NCBI RefSeq assembly: GCF_033568475.1
Contig: NW_027331831.1
Span: forward strand, 9,424,001-9,488,000
Length of the DNA stretch: 64,000 nucleotides
Reading direction: 5' to 3'
From: Henckelia pumila
Lineage: Eukaryota; Streptophyta; Magnoliopsida; Lamiales; Gesneriaceae
The notes beneath the pieces are model-generated. The model was not told the DNA's origin. It did not search any database and saw nothing but the letters and a program-made list of their open reading frames with translations. Positions 48,101 through 61,110 of this stretch are shown piece by piece. The translations under genes were made by a program, and so were the position numbers. The first letter of the stretch is position 1, and each line of letters opens with the position of its first letter.

Positions 48101-48520
48101 TGGACCCACGTTTATTTTTGTTTTAACATCATAACTCCAACAAATTATAATATTATTCTTCACACATTTATATGAAAATTAACCCCAAGAAAAAGACATA
48201 AATTTCTGTGGTAGCATTTACCTTTCGAAGCTAAAAAAAGACCGAAATAGATATGAATAATAATAAAACCTAAGACAATCTAACCAAATTTCAATAAATT
48301 AAATCGTGACATTTGATTATTGATTAACTTGTATTACCGTGTAAGTTCCCAATTTGTGATATGAAGTTATAACCAAGAAAAGATGACAAGTCGTTCTCCC
48401 CCAATTTTATTTTCCCCAATTTTCTGTCCAATCAAAGGCGATCTGATGATTGTTGTTTTATAAAATTTAAGTTTATCAGGTTTTAACTTGGGTCTTTACA
48501 AATGACCTCTAAATTTGCTT
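45186..48520 (-). mobile_element. hAT-family transposon remnant, copy A
   Basis: This 3.3-kb unit runs from AAATTTCAATAACAAGAATAC to about GGGTCTTTACAAATGACC and is followed directly, in the same orientation, by copy B starting with the same bases at 48521. It contains the degenerate transposase at 45318-47751 and non-coding ends. Terminal inverted repeats were not identified. Confidence 0.7.
45318..47751 (-). pseudogene. Degenerate hAT transposase (TTF zinc finger / DUF4371 / hAT dimerisation), copy A
   Basis: Pieces of a ZMYM1-like hAT transposase lie in order: the N-terminal SVTLDKFF and KKR segment; RRQIWEYHHNQREEIRRTY; a TTF-type zinc finger region with FTVDGFCNWKK; the DUF4371 core with APKNVKYTSHDIQKQILHV and IIGQGYDGASNMRGEFNGLQ; MELVLSTKNLLQRMRNNKWDDLL; and the dimerisation region LTLPVSTATIEQSF, ending RRILFS and TAG. 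The start codon is changed to ATA, a TGA follows LEHDP, and several frameshifts are present. Where active relatives have VDEARD, this copy reads FYDSRD, so the first catalytic aspartate is lost. Confidence 0.85.
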
Positions 48521-49247
48521 AAATTTCAATAACAAGAATACAATAATAAAAAAATATAATAACTATTGGTAATATTCATATATTACTAAAACAAGGAAGC
48601 AAAAAGTTTCTTGAAAGATATATTCAATTAAGTATCAATTATAATTCTCTAAGTAAAAAAAATTCAACGTTCGTTTAAATTTTTAAAATCTTCAATGATA
48701 GCTTCTTTGCTCACATTTCTAGCAATTTCTTTCTTAATATATATCATTAATACGTCTGATAGAAAAATCATCCTCCATTTTGCTCCGAAGCCTTGTTTTC
48801 ACAATATTCATCGCAAAAAATTATCCTTCTGTAGTAGCAGTAGAAACTGGAAGAGTAAGCACAAGTACGATCGCTCTAAAAAGGAGGTTGTATGTGACAG
48901 ATTTGTTCATCTTCACCAATCATTGACATAACTCTGAAATATTCGAAAGACTTTTATAGTCAGATCTTTTGACTACATTATACTCGTAATGCTTCAACTA
49001 AATCTCCAATTGCTCTTTTTCATCTCTCGTAAAATTTTGTGCAGAAAATTTTTCAACTAATTTACACATATCTGCAATTTTGAAAAACACCACCGCAATT
49101 TTAGGATTTAAGGCATTACTTTGAATGAGGAACTCCATGGCATCATCACTAAAGCGCCCATTAATTTCTTGCAACTTTGAATCTATCGTAGCATAAAAGA
49201 GGTCTACCTGATAATGATGCTCAATAGTGAAATTGTCTTGTCAAAGA

Positions 49248-51107
49248 TGTTGGAAAACTGGCGTTCAGATCAATCACGATTGATACCCGGTGCAGCGAAA
49301 GTTTAAAAATTTTATTATGGAACAATTCCATAGTGTGGGTATCAACCGTTTAACGATTAAATTATAAGTGTGTGTAAAATTAAATAACAATTATTAAATT
49401 TTACCTTCAATCTCGAAGCGAGATTATTGGACTCCAACAGATTTCTCTGCTCTTGTTGTCTCTCCCAGGAACTGATGAACTCCTTCAATCAGGTCCACGA
49501 ATGGAGGTTTAATCCCTCTGATAGATTGCACTAGAAAATCTATCAGAAGTTTTCTGCGAAGAGAATAAACGAATTTGATTCGCTATTCCAGACTGCAATT
49601 CAAAATCACAGACCGGAATTTCTCAGACAGAGAGAGGGAGGGTGTTCGGCCGAAATATTTGAGAGAGAGGCTAGGGTTTCGAAATTTTTCTCTCAAAATT
49701 ATGACCTGTTGTGTGTAATTTCTGTACTGCAATAACTTATTTATAATGCCGGCCACTAACACCTTAGGGCCCATTAGTCATAAGTTGAGGCCCGACAAGC
49801 AAAGCCCGCATGTTCAGAAATTAATATAAAATTCATCGTGACTCCGATTGATAAACCGATTTTACCAATGTGCACAGAAACCATTTCTGCACATTTTAAA
49901 GTCAAGATAAATTTTCCTGAATCCGAATTCAGTGGTTTCCAAAAATGTACATCCTTATGTCATTTTAGGAAATCCTACTCCCTTACTCTTATTTAAGAAG
50001 TCCAACTTCTTTATTCATTAAATTTAATTCTTTAAATTTAACTATCTCAACGGGGATTAAAACTCCATTACACTGTGTGACCCTCAATGGTTCAGGGATA
50101 CAGCTAGCCGTGGGCTCACAACTCCTTGTGACTCGGAACAACGATTTCCGACTTGCCCAACGAATCATGGTAAAGCGCCTAGCAACATCGCCCCATGATT
50201 CCCTAGGTATCACTGATAGTGCCTACAAGAACCAGTAGATTTTGGTTAGCGTACAGTACGGTCCCTTCATCCATATATCCCGATCGAATCAACAACCATT
50301 GGTATATCGAGAGTCGCTCAAGATTCGATAACTATGCAATAAATCTTGAAGATCAAATTAGTGACATCGCATGTGCTACTAAGAAACCATTTCTTAAATC
50401 ACATCAAGTACTCTGGCCAGAGATTCGTCACACTAATATCTTCTCAGATCGCATAGGATATCCACACTCGCAAGTATGTGGTGAATCCTTGACAACAATG
50501 CATCGACTCCTATATGTGTTGTAACTGTACCCAATCCCGACACCTGATGACCCCCATAGAGTCGGTAAACGAGTCAAAGCACAGTACTAGCATATAGAGT
50601 CTCCATGATGTTTCAAGTAATAAGGACTAATGGTGTACAACCAAAACCGCGGACTTAATCCACTCGATAAGTGATAACCACTTGGAAAGTCCGGATAGGG
50701 TAGTTCGATTATTCATCCTATGAATATCCATTTGCATGCTTCGAACATCTCCATGTTCCCTACCAATGAAACGTGGTACTCCGCATCGCAAATGCTAGTC
50801 TTAAACTCGAGCGATCCTTATCCTTATTATCGGACGGCTCAATCGACTAGGAACAGTTTAGAATATACAGTGACTATAAGATGTATTTCATGATAGACAT
50901 CCTCATGTTCTACCACATCTTACATACACTATAGTATATTCAAGGTCTTTATCAAAACAACAATAGTATATCATAATATAACAATATGAAGAAAGATAAA
51001 GTCATTGCCATTAAAAAATGTAAATTATATTAAACAAAAGATTGTTTATATAAAGAGTCATCAAAGCCCATAGCCACAAGTTGGCTCACTGGGCACCCAC
51101 TCTTTCA
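49248..51107 (-). repeat. 3' LTR of the young copia element
   Basis: The 1860-bp LTR reads TGTTGGAAAACTGG at its plus-strand left end and ends CTCTTTCA. Short open frames inside it recur in the other LTR and are not genes. Confidence 0.95.
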
Positions 51108-51121
51108 ATCTCCCACTTGCC
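51108..51121 (-). other. Polypurine tract of the young copia element
   Basis: The minus strand reads GGCAAGTGGGAGAT directly before the 3' LTR. The gag-pol stop lies just beside it. Confidence 0.7.
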
Positions 51122-54100
51122 CTATAGCCAACTAGTCATACTACGTAGACCCATTGCTTCGCGATGTTTGTCAAACAATGGTCCTGGCAAGGGCTTAGTA
51201 AGCGGATCATCGATATTGTCTGCAGAGGCCACTCGTTCGACAGTGATGTCTCCTCTTTCCACAATCTCCCGGATGATGTGGTATTTCCTCAGTACGTGTT
51301 TGGATCTTTGATGAGACCTTGGTTCCTTTGCTTGAGCAACGGCACCCGTGTTGTCACAGTACACCGGGACTGGACCAACAAATTCAGGAATGACGCCCAA
51401 CTCTTGGACGAACTTCCTCATCCAAACGGCCTCTTTAGCAGCAGCTGATGCTGCAATGTATTCAGCCTCAGTGGTGGAATCCGCTGTGGTGTCCTGCTTG
51501 GAACTCTTCCAAGAGACAGCACCGCCATTGAGCATGAACACAAATCCAGAGGTTGACTTCGAGTCATCCACGTCACTTTGGAAGCTAGAGTCGGTATAGC
51601 CTTCCAATTTCAGATCTCGTCCTCCATATACCATGAACATATTCTTAGTCCTTCGTAAGTACTTAAGAATGTCCTTCACGGCTTTCCAATGCATTTGACC
51701 AGGATTAGCCTGATATCTGCTCGTGACACTCAGAGCAAATGCTACATCCGGTCTGGTAGATATCATACCATACATGATACTACCTATAGCTGACGCATAT
51801 GGTACATGTGTCATATTCTCTATCTCTGCATCAGTCTTGGGACACATAGACTTGGATAAAGAAACTCCATGACACATGGGTAGATGTCCTCTCTTGGACC
51901 CATCCATTGAAAACCGTTTCAATATGGTGTCGATGTAGGTTGATTGAGTGAGTCCTATCATTCTCTTAGATCTATCTCTATAGATCTGTATCCCAAGAAT
52001 GTAGGATGCCTCACCCAAATCCTTCATCGAGAATCTACCTGATAACCATATCTTTGTTGACTGCAACATCCCTACATCATTCCCAATGAGTAGGATGTCA
52101 TCAACATAAAGTACTAAGAATGTCACAGCATCCTTAACTACTTTCTTGTACACGCACGGTTCCTCCGGGTTCTTGATGAAACCAAAATCTTTTATTGTTT
52201 CATCAAATTTCTGGTTCCAACTTCTTGATGCTTGTTTTAGACCATAAATTGATCTCTGAAGCTTGCATACCTTATGCTCGCTTCCCATGGATGTGAACCC
52301 CTCCGGCTGCTTCATATAGATTTCTTCCTTAATGTCTCCATTAAGAAAAGCAGTCTTCACATCCATTTGCCATATCTCATAGTCATACCATGCAGCTATG
52401 GCAATAAGGATTCTTATGGACTTGAACATTGCAACTGGTGAAAAGGTTCATCATAGTCAACTCCTTGTCTTTGAGTGTAACCTTTCGCCACCAATCGCGC
52501 CTTGTAGGTCAATACCTTACCATCAGGCCCAAGCTTTCTCTTGTAGATCCATTTACACCCTATTGGAACAATTCCATCAGGAGGATCTACTAAAGACCAA
52601 ACTTGGTTTGTATGCATTGAATCCAATTCAGACTGCATAGCTTCAAGCCATAAATTTGAATCCGCATCAGAAATTGCTTCCTTGAAGTTTCTTGGATCAC
52701 ATCCAATGTCGGGTTCATCTTGATCCCCTTCAAGAAGAAGACCATATCGAACAGGAGGTCTAGAAGTCCTCTCGGATCTTCTAGGTTCAGGCGTGTCCAG
52801 TAATGGTTCCTGAGGCGTAGGATCGTTATTTTGTATTTCGGGTTCTTCTCGAACTTCTTCGAGTTCCATCATCTCGCCTTTCTTATCCAATAAGAACTCC
52901 TTCTCCAAGAAGGTGGCATTCCTAGAAACAAACACCTTTGTTTCAGCAGGATAATAGAAATAATATTCGATTGAATTCTTCGGATACCCTACAAAATAAC
53001 ATAAGCTGGATCGACTATCCAACTTATCTCCCACTGTCTGCTTCACGTAAGCAGGACATCCCCAAATCCTCAAGTACGAATACTTAGGAGCTTTGCCATT
53101 CCATAACTCGTATGGTGTTTTGTCCACTGCTTTAGTGTGGACGTTGTTCAACAACAATACCGCCGTTTCAAGCGCATAGCCCCAAAACGAAGGTGGAAGC
53201 TCAGTGAAGCTCATCATGGATCGAACCATGTTCAACAAAGTTCGATTACGACGCTCCGATACACCATTCAGCTGTGGTGTCATAGGAGGAGTCCACTGAG
53301 AGAGAATCCCATTCTCTTTCAGATAGTCCAAAAACTCGGTACTCAAGTATTCTCCACCTCGATCCGATCGAAGTGCTTTAATACTTTTACCTAGCTTGTT
53401 TTCTACTTCAGCCTTGAATTCTTTGAACTTTTCAAATGCTTCAGACTTATATTTCATTAAATATAAATACCCATACCTTGAATAATCATCAGTAAAGGTA
53501 ATGAAGTAGGTGTGGCCATGTTGAGTCCCAACTCTAAATGGACCACAAACATCTGTATGGATCAAATTCAACAGATTTTGACTACGCTCAGGTTTCCCCT
53601 TAAAAGGAGATTTAGTCATTTTCCCTTTTAGGCAGGATTCACAAGTAGGTAGAGAGTTAATATCAGACATATCAAACATGCCCTCTCCCACTAGCTTGTT
53701 CATCCTCCTTGAGGAAATATGACCTAGTCTAGCGTGCCAAAGGTTTGCCGGGTTTTGACTATCGATTTTCCTTTTGTTTGTTGTCGCCGGTTTATCAACA
53801 TAATTTATTGGAACGTCTTTTAGTTTTAAGTTGTATAGATCGTTTTCAAGTTGTCCATTTCCAATCAAACATTCATTCTTGTAAATATTGCAAATCCCAT
53901 TCACAAAATTGCAAGAATAACCATCTCTATCTAGCATAGAAACAGAAATAATGTTTTTAATTAAATCCGGAACAAATAAAACATCTCTTAAAAATAACTT
54001 AAAACCGTTCTGCAAAATTAAACAAACATCTCCAATGGCTGTAGCTTCAACTCTGGAACCATTCCCGAGCCTCAGCTGGGTCTCACCCATTCTAAGCCTG

Positions 54101-55035
54101 CGACTTCTTGTCATCACCTGCAAATCATTGCAAATGTGAGATCCACATCCGGTATCCAATACCCAAGAAGTAGTATTAAGTGAAATGTTTATTTCAATAT
54201 AGAACATACCCTTTGCAGTTCCCAACTGCTCTAGATATTCCTTGCAGTTGCGCTTCCAATGACCGGGCTTCTTGCAGTAATGGCAAACATCCTTGGATTT
54301 TCCATTGTTTGAAGCCTTTGTCTTGTGCTTCTTCTCGGGTTCGACTTTCTTGGGTGGGGCAGAACGTTTCTTACCCTTCGTACTTGGCCCCTTCTTAGCA
54401 GAAGATGAGGAGCCCACCAAGAAAGCTGGTTTATCCTTCTTTAGTGTGGATTCATATGTCACAAGCATATTGACCATCTCTTCAAGGGTGGCCTCTATCT
54501 TGTTCATATTAAAATTTACCACAAATCCGTCAAACGAAGAAGGAAGAGACAGAAGCAGTAAATCCACGTTGAGTTCATGCTCCAACACCAAATCAAGAGT
54601 TGCTAACTTCTGTATGAGCCAAATCACTCGTACCCCATGATCACGGACCGAAGTCCCTTCACGCATGCGACACGTCATTAGCTCCTTAACAGTAGCGAAC
54701 CTTTCAGCCCTCGATTGAGCCCCAAAAAGTTCCTTGAGTTGAGCGTGAATGTCAGCAGCATTCACGGTGTCCTCAAATCGCCTCTGGAGTTCATCAGACA
54801 TCGAGGCTTGCATATAGCATTTGGTCTTGATGTCATGGTCCCACCATGCATCAAGTTTGGCCAATTCCTCCGGACTTACGTCAGCTGGTGCTTCCTTCGG
54901 AGGTGATTTTTCTAACACGTAGAGCATCTTCTCCGAAGTCAAGACAATCTTCAACTTCCGGAACCATTCCGTATAGTTTGCGCCAGTCAACTTGTTTTGT
55001 TCGAGGATCGAGAATAATGGATTACGCGAATTCAT
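51122..55035 (-). pseudogene. Copia gag-pol polyprotein with a single frameshift
   Basis: From ATG at 55035 an 873-codon frame covers gag (1-245), a zinc knuckle CHYCKKPGHWKRNC (251-264), protease with DTGCGSH (294-300), integrase (about 430-700, with HTDVCGPF, RSDRGGEY and NGVSERRNRT) and the start of reverse transcriptase. One base is lost near 52437-52445, shifting the frame; the rest continues from 52429 as a 435-codon frame with QMDVKTAFLNG, YVDDILLIG and an RNase H with ADSTTEAEY. All catalytic motifs I can see are kept; only this frameshift breaks the polyprotein. It may be parasitic on active relatives elsewhere in the genome. Confidence 0.93.
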
Positions 55036-56555
55036 TGTATGAAATACTGAAAAGAAAAACAGACATATATCAATGATTGTTTAAGCAATTTACTAAGACA
55101 TAAAATAGGCGAATTTAATTTTATGAATCTCACTCCCACTATTTTAACGATTTCACTACCCTCTAGTGAAAACGGGAAACTTTTTCCTTAGTGAGAACAT
55201 GGAGTCCAATTGACAAACTTATGGTCCCGAATAATATCAGTCAACCATAATTCTCAAAAGGTAGAGCCCAATTGCTTCCAAAGCAACCCCCATGTATTTA
55301 CCTCATGTCCAATAAGGGCCCAATAATATGACGCCGTTTATAGTGACATGTCAAGATGACCCATCAATATTAAGTTGTGATAGACGGTCGCCATGTGGAT
55401 CCCCCAATAATATGAGCCGATCCCATGGGAGTTCCACCCAACTTACAACATGTGTCGATCCAATGTACAGCTTTCCGACGGACGGGCCCCCCCAATAATA
55501 TGAGCCGGACCGTATCCGCGGGTAGCATCACATACATTGACCGTTGATGGAAGGTAGGAACATTTAAACAAATTTAAATTTCCTTTATTTATCTTGATAT
55601 CAATTTTAAATCATATTTAAAATGAGGGATTTTTAATTATGAAAATTTGTCTCATCATTTTTCAATTTATTGTATGCTTGCCGGATTCATACAATTATGT
55701 CTAAAACATGCATACAATCATAATATCATATATTATATATAGGATGATCGATTCCATTTCTAATTGACTCGTGGTTGCCAATCACGAGTCTTAGTCCAAT
55801 CCTAGGTAATATGCAGTATGCAATGCAATCCTATTACATTAGCTTCCAATTTACATTTCTTCGTCTTTATTGTCTGCTGGGCCCACCATCTTCAAATCTT
55901 GATCTCCCACTAAATCTAATGTATTTACAATAAATAGCAATGACAAGTAGGGGATACATTTTAGGGGTGGGAACGGGCCATAAACCAAGCCCACTTTTAT
56001 TACATATGACATTCATATTGGGCCATAAACCAGGCCCATTAATAAAACCAACAACAATAAAACAAATGTAAATTCCTAACATACACCTACAAAATTGGTC
56101 ATGGCAATCGATCATCCTTATCCAATAACATTTAATTCAAAATTAATTTATTGGATATCATGCATATGACAATTTAAATTTAAACAGGATAAAATCATAT
56201 TTTATATATAAAATCATATTTTACATATAAAATCATATTTTACCTTTTATTAAATAAAATCATATTTTATCTACAGAATCTAATTTTATAGATAAAATCA
56301 TATTTTACTTAATATATACATAAGATCAAATCTTATCATCAATTGTACCAAAAATAATTGATTTCAAAATTCAATTTAAGGATAAAATATTAAAATTTTC
56401 CAAAAATTCAAATTTATCCAAAAATCAATTTTAAAATTTTCGGACTCGAACAATTCGATCCGATGCCTCGTGAACCAATCAAAAACAATTTTTGACCGGA
56501 CCAAAAATAAAATTTTAACACATTAAAATTAATTTAAATAAAAAATAATAATTTT
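55036..56555 (-). other. 5' leader of the young copia element
   Basis: This 1.5 kb between the GC-rich array and gag is untranslated as far as I can see. CCCAATAATATGA or a close form occurs three times (about 55319, 55403 and 55490) in a block of short repeats. AAATCATATTTTA-like words recur at 56180-56310. The frame at 55867-56115 shows no domain. Confidence 0.6.
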
Positions 56556-56873
56556 TCCCGCGGGCCGCCCGGGACACTCCCGGGCCGGCCCGCACCCGTG
56601 GGCGCGGGCCGGGGATAGCCCGGGACACTCCCGGGCCGGCCCGCACCCGTGGGCGCGGGCCGGGGCAGCCCGGCTGCCCCTTTAGGGCAGCGACAATCGC
56701 TGCCCTGGCGGCGCCGAGCGTCGCCCCTGGGCGGCGCCGTGCGCCGCCCTGGGCAGCGCCGAGCGCTGCCCTGGAGGCGCTGAGCGCCGCCCCTGGGCGG
56801 CGACGTGCGCCGCCGTGGGCGGCGCTGTGCGCCGCTCGGGGCAGCGATCCAATCGCTGCCCGGGTTTTGCCCG
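56556..56873. repeat. GC-rich hairpin-forming array in the copia leader
   Basis: About 318 bp are extremely GC-rich within an AT-rich element. A 51-bp unit starting CCCGGGACACTCCCGGGCCG occurs twice in a row (56568-56618, 56619 onward). Then GGCGGCGCCGTGCGCCGCC-like palindromes alternate with GGCAGCG and CGCTGCC. It lies about 100 bases downstream of the primer site in the element's transcript. Confidence 0.9.
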
Positions 56874-56980
56874 AAAATTTTTTTTTTTTTTTTATTTAAA
56901 ATATTTATTTTGTTTTAAAAAACCAAGACTCAAAAATTTTTGTACAATCGATTAATTTAATCGTTTGATCTGAGCAACCT

Positions 56981-56993
56981 GGCTCTGATACCA
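56981..56993 (-). other. Primer binding site of the young copia element
   Basis: The minus strand reads TGGTATCAGAGCC one base after the 5' LTR, the classic copia site for initiator methionine tRNA. Confidence 0.95.
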
Positions 56994-56994
56994 C

Positions 56995-58853
56995 TGTTGG
57001 AAAACTGGCGTTCAGATCAATCACGATTGATACCCGGTGCAGCGGAAGTTTAAAAATTTTATTATGGAACAATTCCATAGTGTGGGTATCAACCGTTTAA
57101 CGATTAAATTATAAGTGTGTGTAAAATTAAATAACAATTATTAAATTTTACCTTCAATCTCGAAGCGAGATTATTGGACTCCAACAGATTTCTCTGCTCT
57201 TGTTGTCTCTCCCAGGAACTGATGAACTCCTTCAATCAGGTCCACGAATGGAGGTTTAATCCCTCTGATAGATTGCACTAGAAAATCTATCAGAAGTTTT
57301 CTGCGAAGAGAATAAACGAATTTGATTCGCTATTCCAGACTGCAATTCAAAATCACAGACCGGAATTTCTCAGACAGAGAGAGGGAGGGTGTTCGGCCGA
57401 AATATTTGAGAGAGAGGCTAGGGTTTCGAAATTTTTCTCTCAAAATTATGACCTGTTGTGTGTAATTTCTGTACTGCAATAACTTATTTATAATGCAGGC
57501 CACTAACACCTTAGGGCCCATTAGTCATAAGTTGAGGCCCGACAAGCAAAGCCCGCATGTTCAGAAATTAATATAAAATTCATCGTGACTCCGATTGATA
57601 AACCGATTTTACCAATGTGCACAGAACCATTTCTGCACATTTTAAAGTCAAGATAAATTTTCCTGAATCCGAATTCAGTGGTTTCCAAAAATGTACATCC
57701 TTATGTCATTTTAGGAAATCCTACTCCCTTACTCTTATTTAAGAAGTCCAACTTCTTTATTCATTAAATTTAACTCTTTAAATTTAACTATCTCAACGGG
57801 GATTAAAACTCCATTACACTGTGTGACCCTCAATGGTTCAGGGATACAGCTAGCCGTGGGCTCACAACTCCTTGTGACTCGGAACAACGATTTCCGACTT
57901 GCCCAACGAATCATGGTAAAGCGCCTAGCAACATCGCCCCATGATTCCCTAGGTATCACTGATAGTGCCTACAAGAACCAGTAGATTTTGGTTAGCGTAC
58001 AGTACGGTCCCTTCATCCATATATCCCGATCGAATCAACAACCATTGGTATATCGAGAGTCGCTCAAGATTCGATAACTATGCAATACATCTTGAAGATC
58101 AAATTAGTGACATCGCATGTGCTACTAAGAAACCATTTCTTAAATCACATCAAGTACTCTGGCCAGAGATTCGTCACACTAATATCTCCTCAGATCGCAT
58201 AGGATATCCACACTCGCAAGTATGTGGTGAATCCTTGACAACAATGCATCGAATCCTATATGTGTTGTAACTGTACCCAATCCCGACACCTGATGACCCC
58301 CATAGAGTCGGTAAACGAGTCAAAGCACAGTACTAGCATATAGAGTCTCCATGATGTTTCAAGTAATAAGGACTAATGGTGTACAACCAAAACCGCGGAC
58401 TTAATCCACTCGATAAGTGATAACCACTTGGAAAGTCCGGATAGGGTAATTCGATTATTCATCCTATGAATATCCATTTGCATGCTTCGAACATCTCCAT
58501 GTTTCCTACCAATGAAACGTGGTACTCCGCATCGCAAATGCTAGTCTCAAACTCGAGCGATCCTTATCCTTATTATCGGACGGCTCAATCGACTAGGAAC
58601 AGTTTAGAATATACAGTGACTATAAGATGTATTTCATGATAGACATCCCCATGTTCTACCACATCTTACATACACTATAGTATATTCAAGGTCTTTATCA
58701 AAACAACAATAGTATATCATAATATAACAATATGAAGAAAGATAAAGTCATTGCCATTAAAAAATGTAAATTATATTAAACAAAAGATTGTTTATATAAA
58801 GAGTCATCAAAGCCCATAGCCACAAGTTGGCTCACTGGGCACCCACTCTTTCA
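56995..58853 (-). repeat. 5' LTR of the young copia element
   Basis: The 1859-bp LTR is almost identical to 49248-51107. It is the promoter copy for minus-strand transcription. Confidence 0.95.
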
Positions 58854-61110
58854 AAAGACAGGCTCGACCTCGTCTATCAATATACGGAGCACTGAAATCA
58901 GGAATATCAATATTCCAAACTTCACAAAAGGACTTCACTTCTACAAGCAAATCATCCCACTTGTTATTCCTCATCCGCTGTAGTAAATTCTAAGTAGATA
59001 ATACAAGCTCCATTGCATTTATTATATACTGAGACTTAATTTGTAAAGCTTGACAAAGGATATCTGTGATCCCTATAATCTCTTTCATAAGATGCAAGAT
59101 AAATTCAAAATTAAAAAAAGTCATTTAATCATAAACATATGTAATATCTGCTCATTGAGAAGGAAGTGCATCCTCCATAACATTAAGCAACATTGTACAC
59201 GATGCATTGAACAACTTAATTAGGTCTGCCAATGATCTCAAATGAGAACTCCAACGCATATCAGTAGCGCGCCGTAAAGTACCTATATGATTAAGTCCAC
59301 GCCCTATCTTGAGTTCATTAATAACAATCAAATGTGCAATATCACCTGCATGAGCATTCTTCAATTCATCATTGCGTTTACATGAAGAACCAACAATATT
59401 AACTATAAAGGTTAAATTATCAAAAAATTGATGAATAAGTGTCACATTTTTTGATGCTGCAACTAAAGCCAATTGTAACCAATGAGCAAAACAATGAACA
59501 TAATAAGCACTTTTGCAATATTTTACAATCAAAGTTTGTAATCCATTAAACTCGCCCCTCATATTACTAGCACTATCATAACCTTGACCTATAATATTTT
59601 GAACATCCAAATTTTAGTGAGCCAAACCATAATATATAGCATTCTTTAAAGTCAAAGCAGCAGTATCAGAAACATTAAAAACCCCAAAAAAACTTTCTTG
59701 AATGAATCCATTAGTATCGATAAACCTCAATAATATAGATATTTGCTCTTTTTTTGACTTATCTCGGGCTTCGTAAAAAATTATGCAATACCTAACAACT
59801 CCAATTTGTTCACGAATTGCATTTTTCACTTTTAGTGAAAGCACATGAAGTATTTGTTTTTTAATTTCATGACTCGTATACTTGACATTTTTTGGAGCTC
59901 TCGCAATTGCCTTTGAAAGATCGTCAATATACATGGTTAGAACATCCAAGAATTCAAGAAAATTACCACGATTAAATGAATTAGATTTCTTATCATGACC
60001 TCTAAATGGAATTCCCTGAAGTGCAAGCAATCGTACCACATGTATGTGAGCCTTTAACCGAAGATGATTGGTTGTAACTTTTTCAGCATTAAAATTTTTG
60101 AATCTCCTTTATATATATTGTGGTTGGTTCATCAAATCATCACATGCCTTTTCAGCATTACGGTAGAGTGAAGATACATTATCTTTCCTTACATGAGCTA
60201 AGAAAGCAAAAGCTTTTCCATTCCTAACTTTCTTCCAATTACAAAACCCATCAACAGTAAATGCATTTTGACTTGAGCACCCCAATGACTTGTGAAGATA
60301 AAACATGGAAAGCAATATACCTTATATTTAGCGGGTGAATACTCCAACCAAGGAAATTGCTCATATCAAGCATACTGAAATCTTCGAGGGTGCTTAATAT
60401 TTTTATTTAGTGGATATTCCTCAAGAATAGGTTGATATGTCTTTAGATTCAAATAAGTTCGACGAATCTCTTCTCGTTGTTAATGATGATATTCCCAAAT
60501 TTGTCGACGCAATCATGGATCATGCTCCAAAGAAGCGAGATCAACCTCCTCACTTTCTATATTTTTGAATCTTTTAGAAGGAATTTCAGATGGAAGATCA
60601 TTTTTATTTGATCTTGTTGATAAGGTCATAAAAACAGTTGTATCTGGTTCATTTGCTCTCTTCTTTTGAAAAAACTTATCAAGTGTAACAGATTTTTCCA
60701 TTTGAAGTATACTAACTCTGTGACAATGAAAAACTCAAATTTAGCTATTCAAATCTTTCCAAGCTCATCCAAAATTCAACCTTACAAATTAAATCACATT
60801 ATTCAAGCATAAATTCGTATAGAGATCACAACTCTACTAAGTAAACACAAAACTATATACAAATTAAATGTCAAAAAATTTATTTAAAAAAAACAGACAC
60901 AAAACCCACCTAAAATAAAAAAATTAAATAAAACACTGTTTATCATTAATTTATTTGTTACATTTTCTATAGTTTCATATGTGCTTTTAAGGTTTAATAC
61001 TTTAATTAATTAGTCTAAGTGAGGATTAATTAAAGTCATGTATTGGACCCACGTTTATTTTTTTTTTTTACATCAGAATTTTAACAAATTATAATATTAT
61101 TCTCCACACC

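Larger units (their letters stand above)
49248..58853 (-). mobile_element. Young, nearly intact Ty1/copia retrotransposon inserted in hAT copy B
   Basis: Two 1.86-kb LTRs (49248-51107 and 56995-58853) are flanked by AAAGA (49243-49247, 58854-58858). On the minus strand the order is LTR, primer site TGGTATCAGAGCC, a long leader of about 1.9 kb with a GC-rich array, gag-pol (51122-55035), purine tract, LTR. By eye the LTRs differ at about ten bases and one single-base indel, so insertion is recent. Removing it joins the two halves of the hAT sequence exactly. Confidence 0.96.
48655..60701 (-). pseudogene. Degenerate hAT transposase, copy B (interrupted by a copia element)
   Basis: This copy keeps the ATG at 60701 (MEKSVTLDKFF), then a stop after LEHDP at 60513 that is also in copy A. 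Later pieces are FTVDGFCNWKKVRNGK (60109-60315), the DUF4371 part with ALQGIPFRGHD and APKNVKYTSHEIKKQ (59614-60039), and IIGQGYDSASNMRGE to MRWSSHLRSLADL (59152-59610). Beyond the retroelement the C-terminal parts lie at 48655-49247. The VDE position reads FYE, as in copy A's FYD. The pieces are in different frames and no active enzyme is possible. Confidence 0.82.

Noticed and set aside
50219-50524. 101-codon frame, repeated at 57965-58270
   Set aside because: Both lie at the same position in the two LTRs of the young copia element, with no domain.
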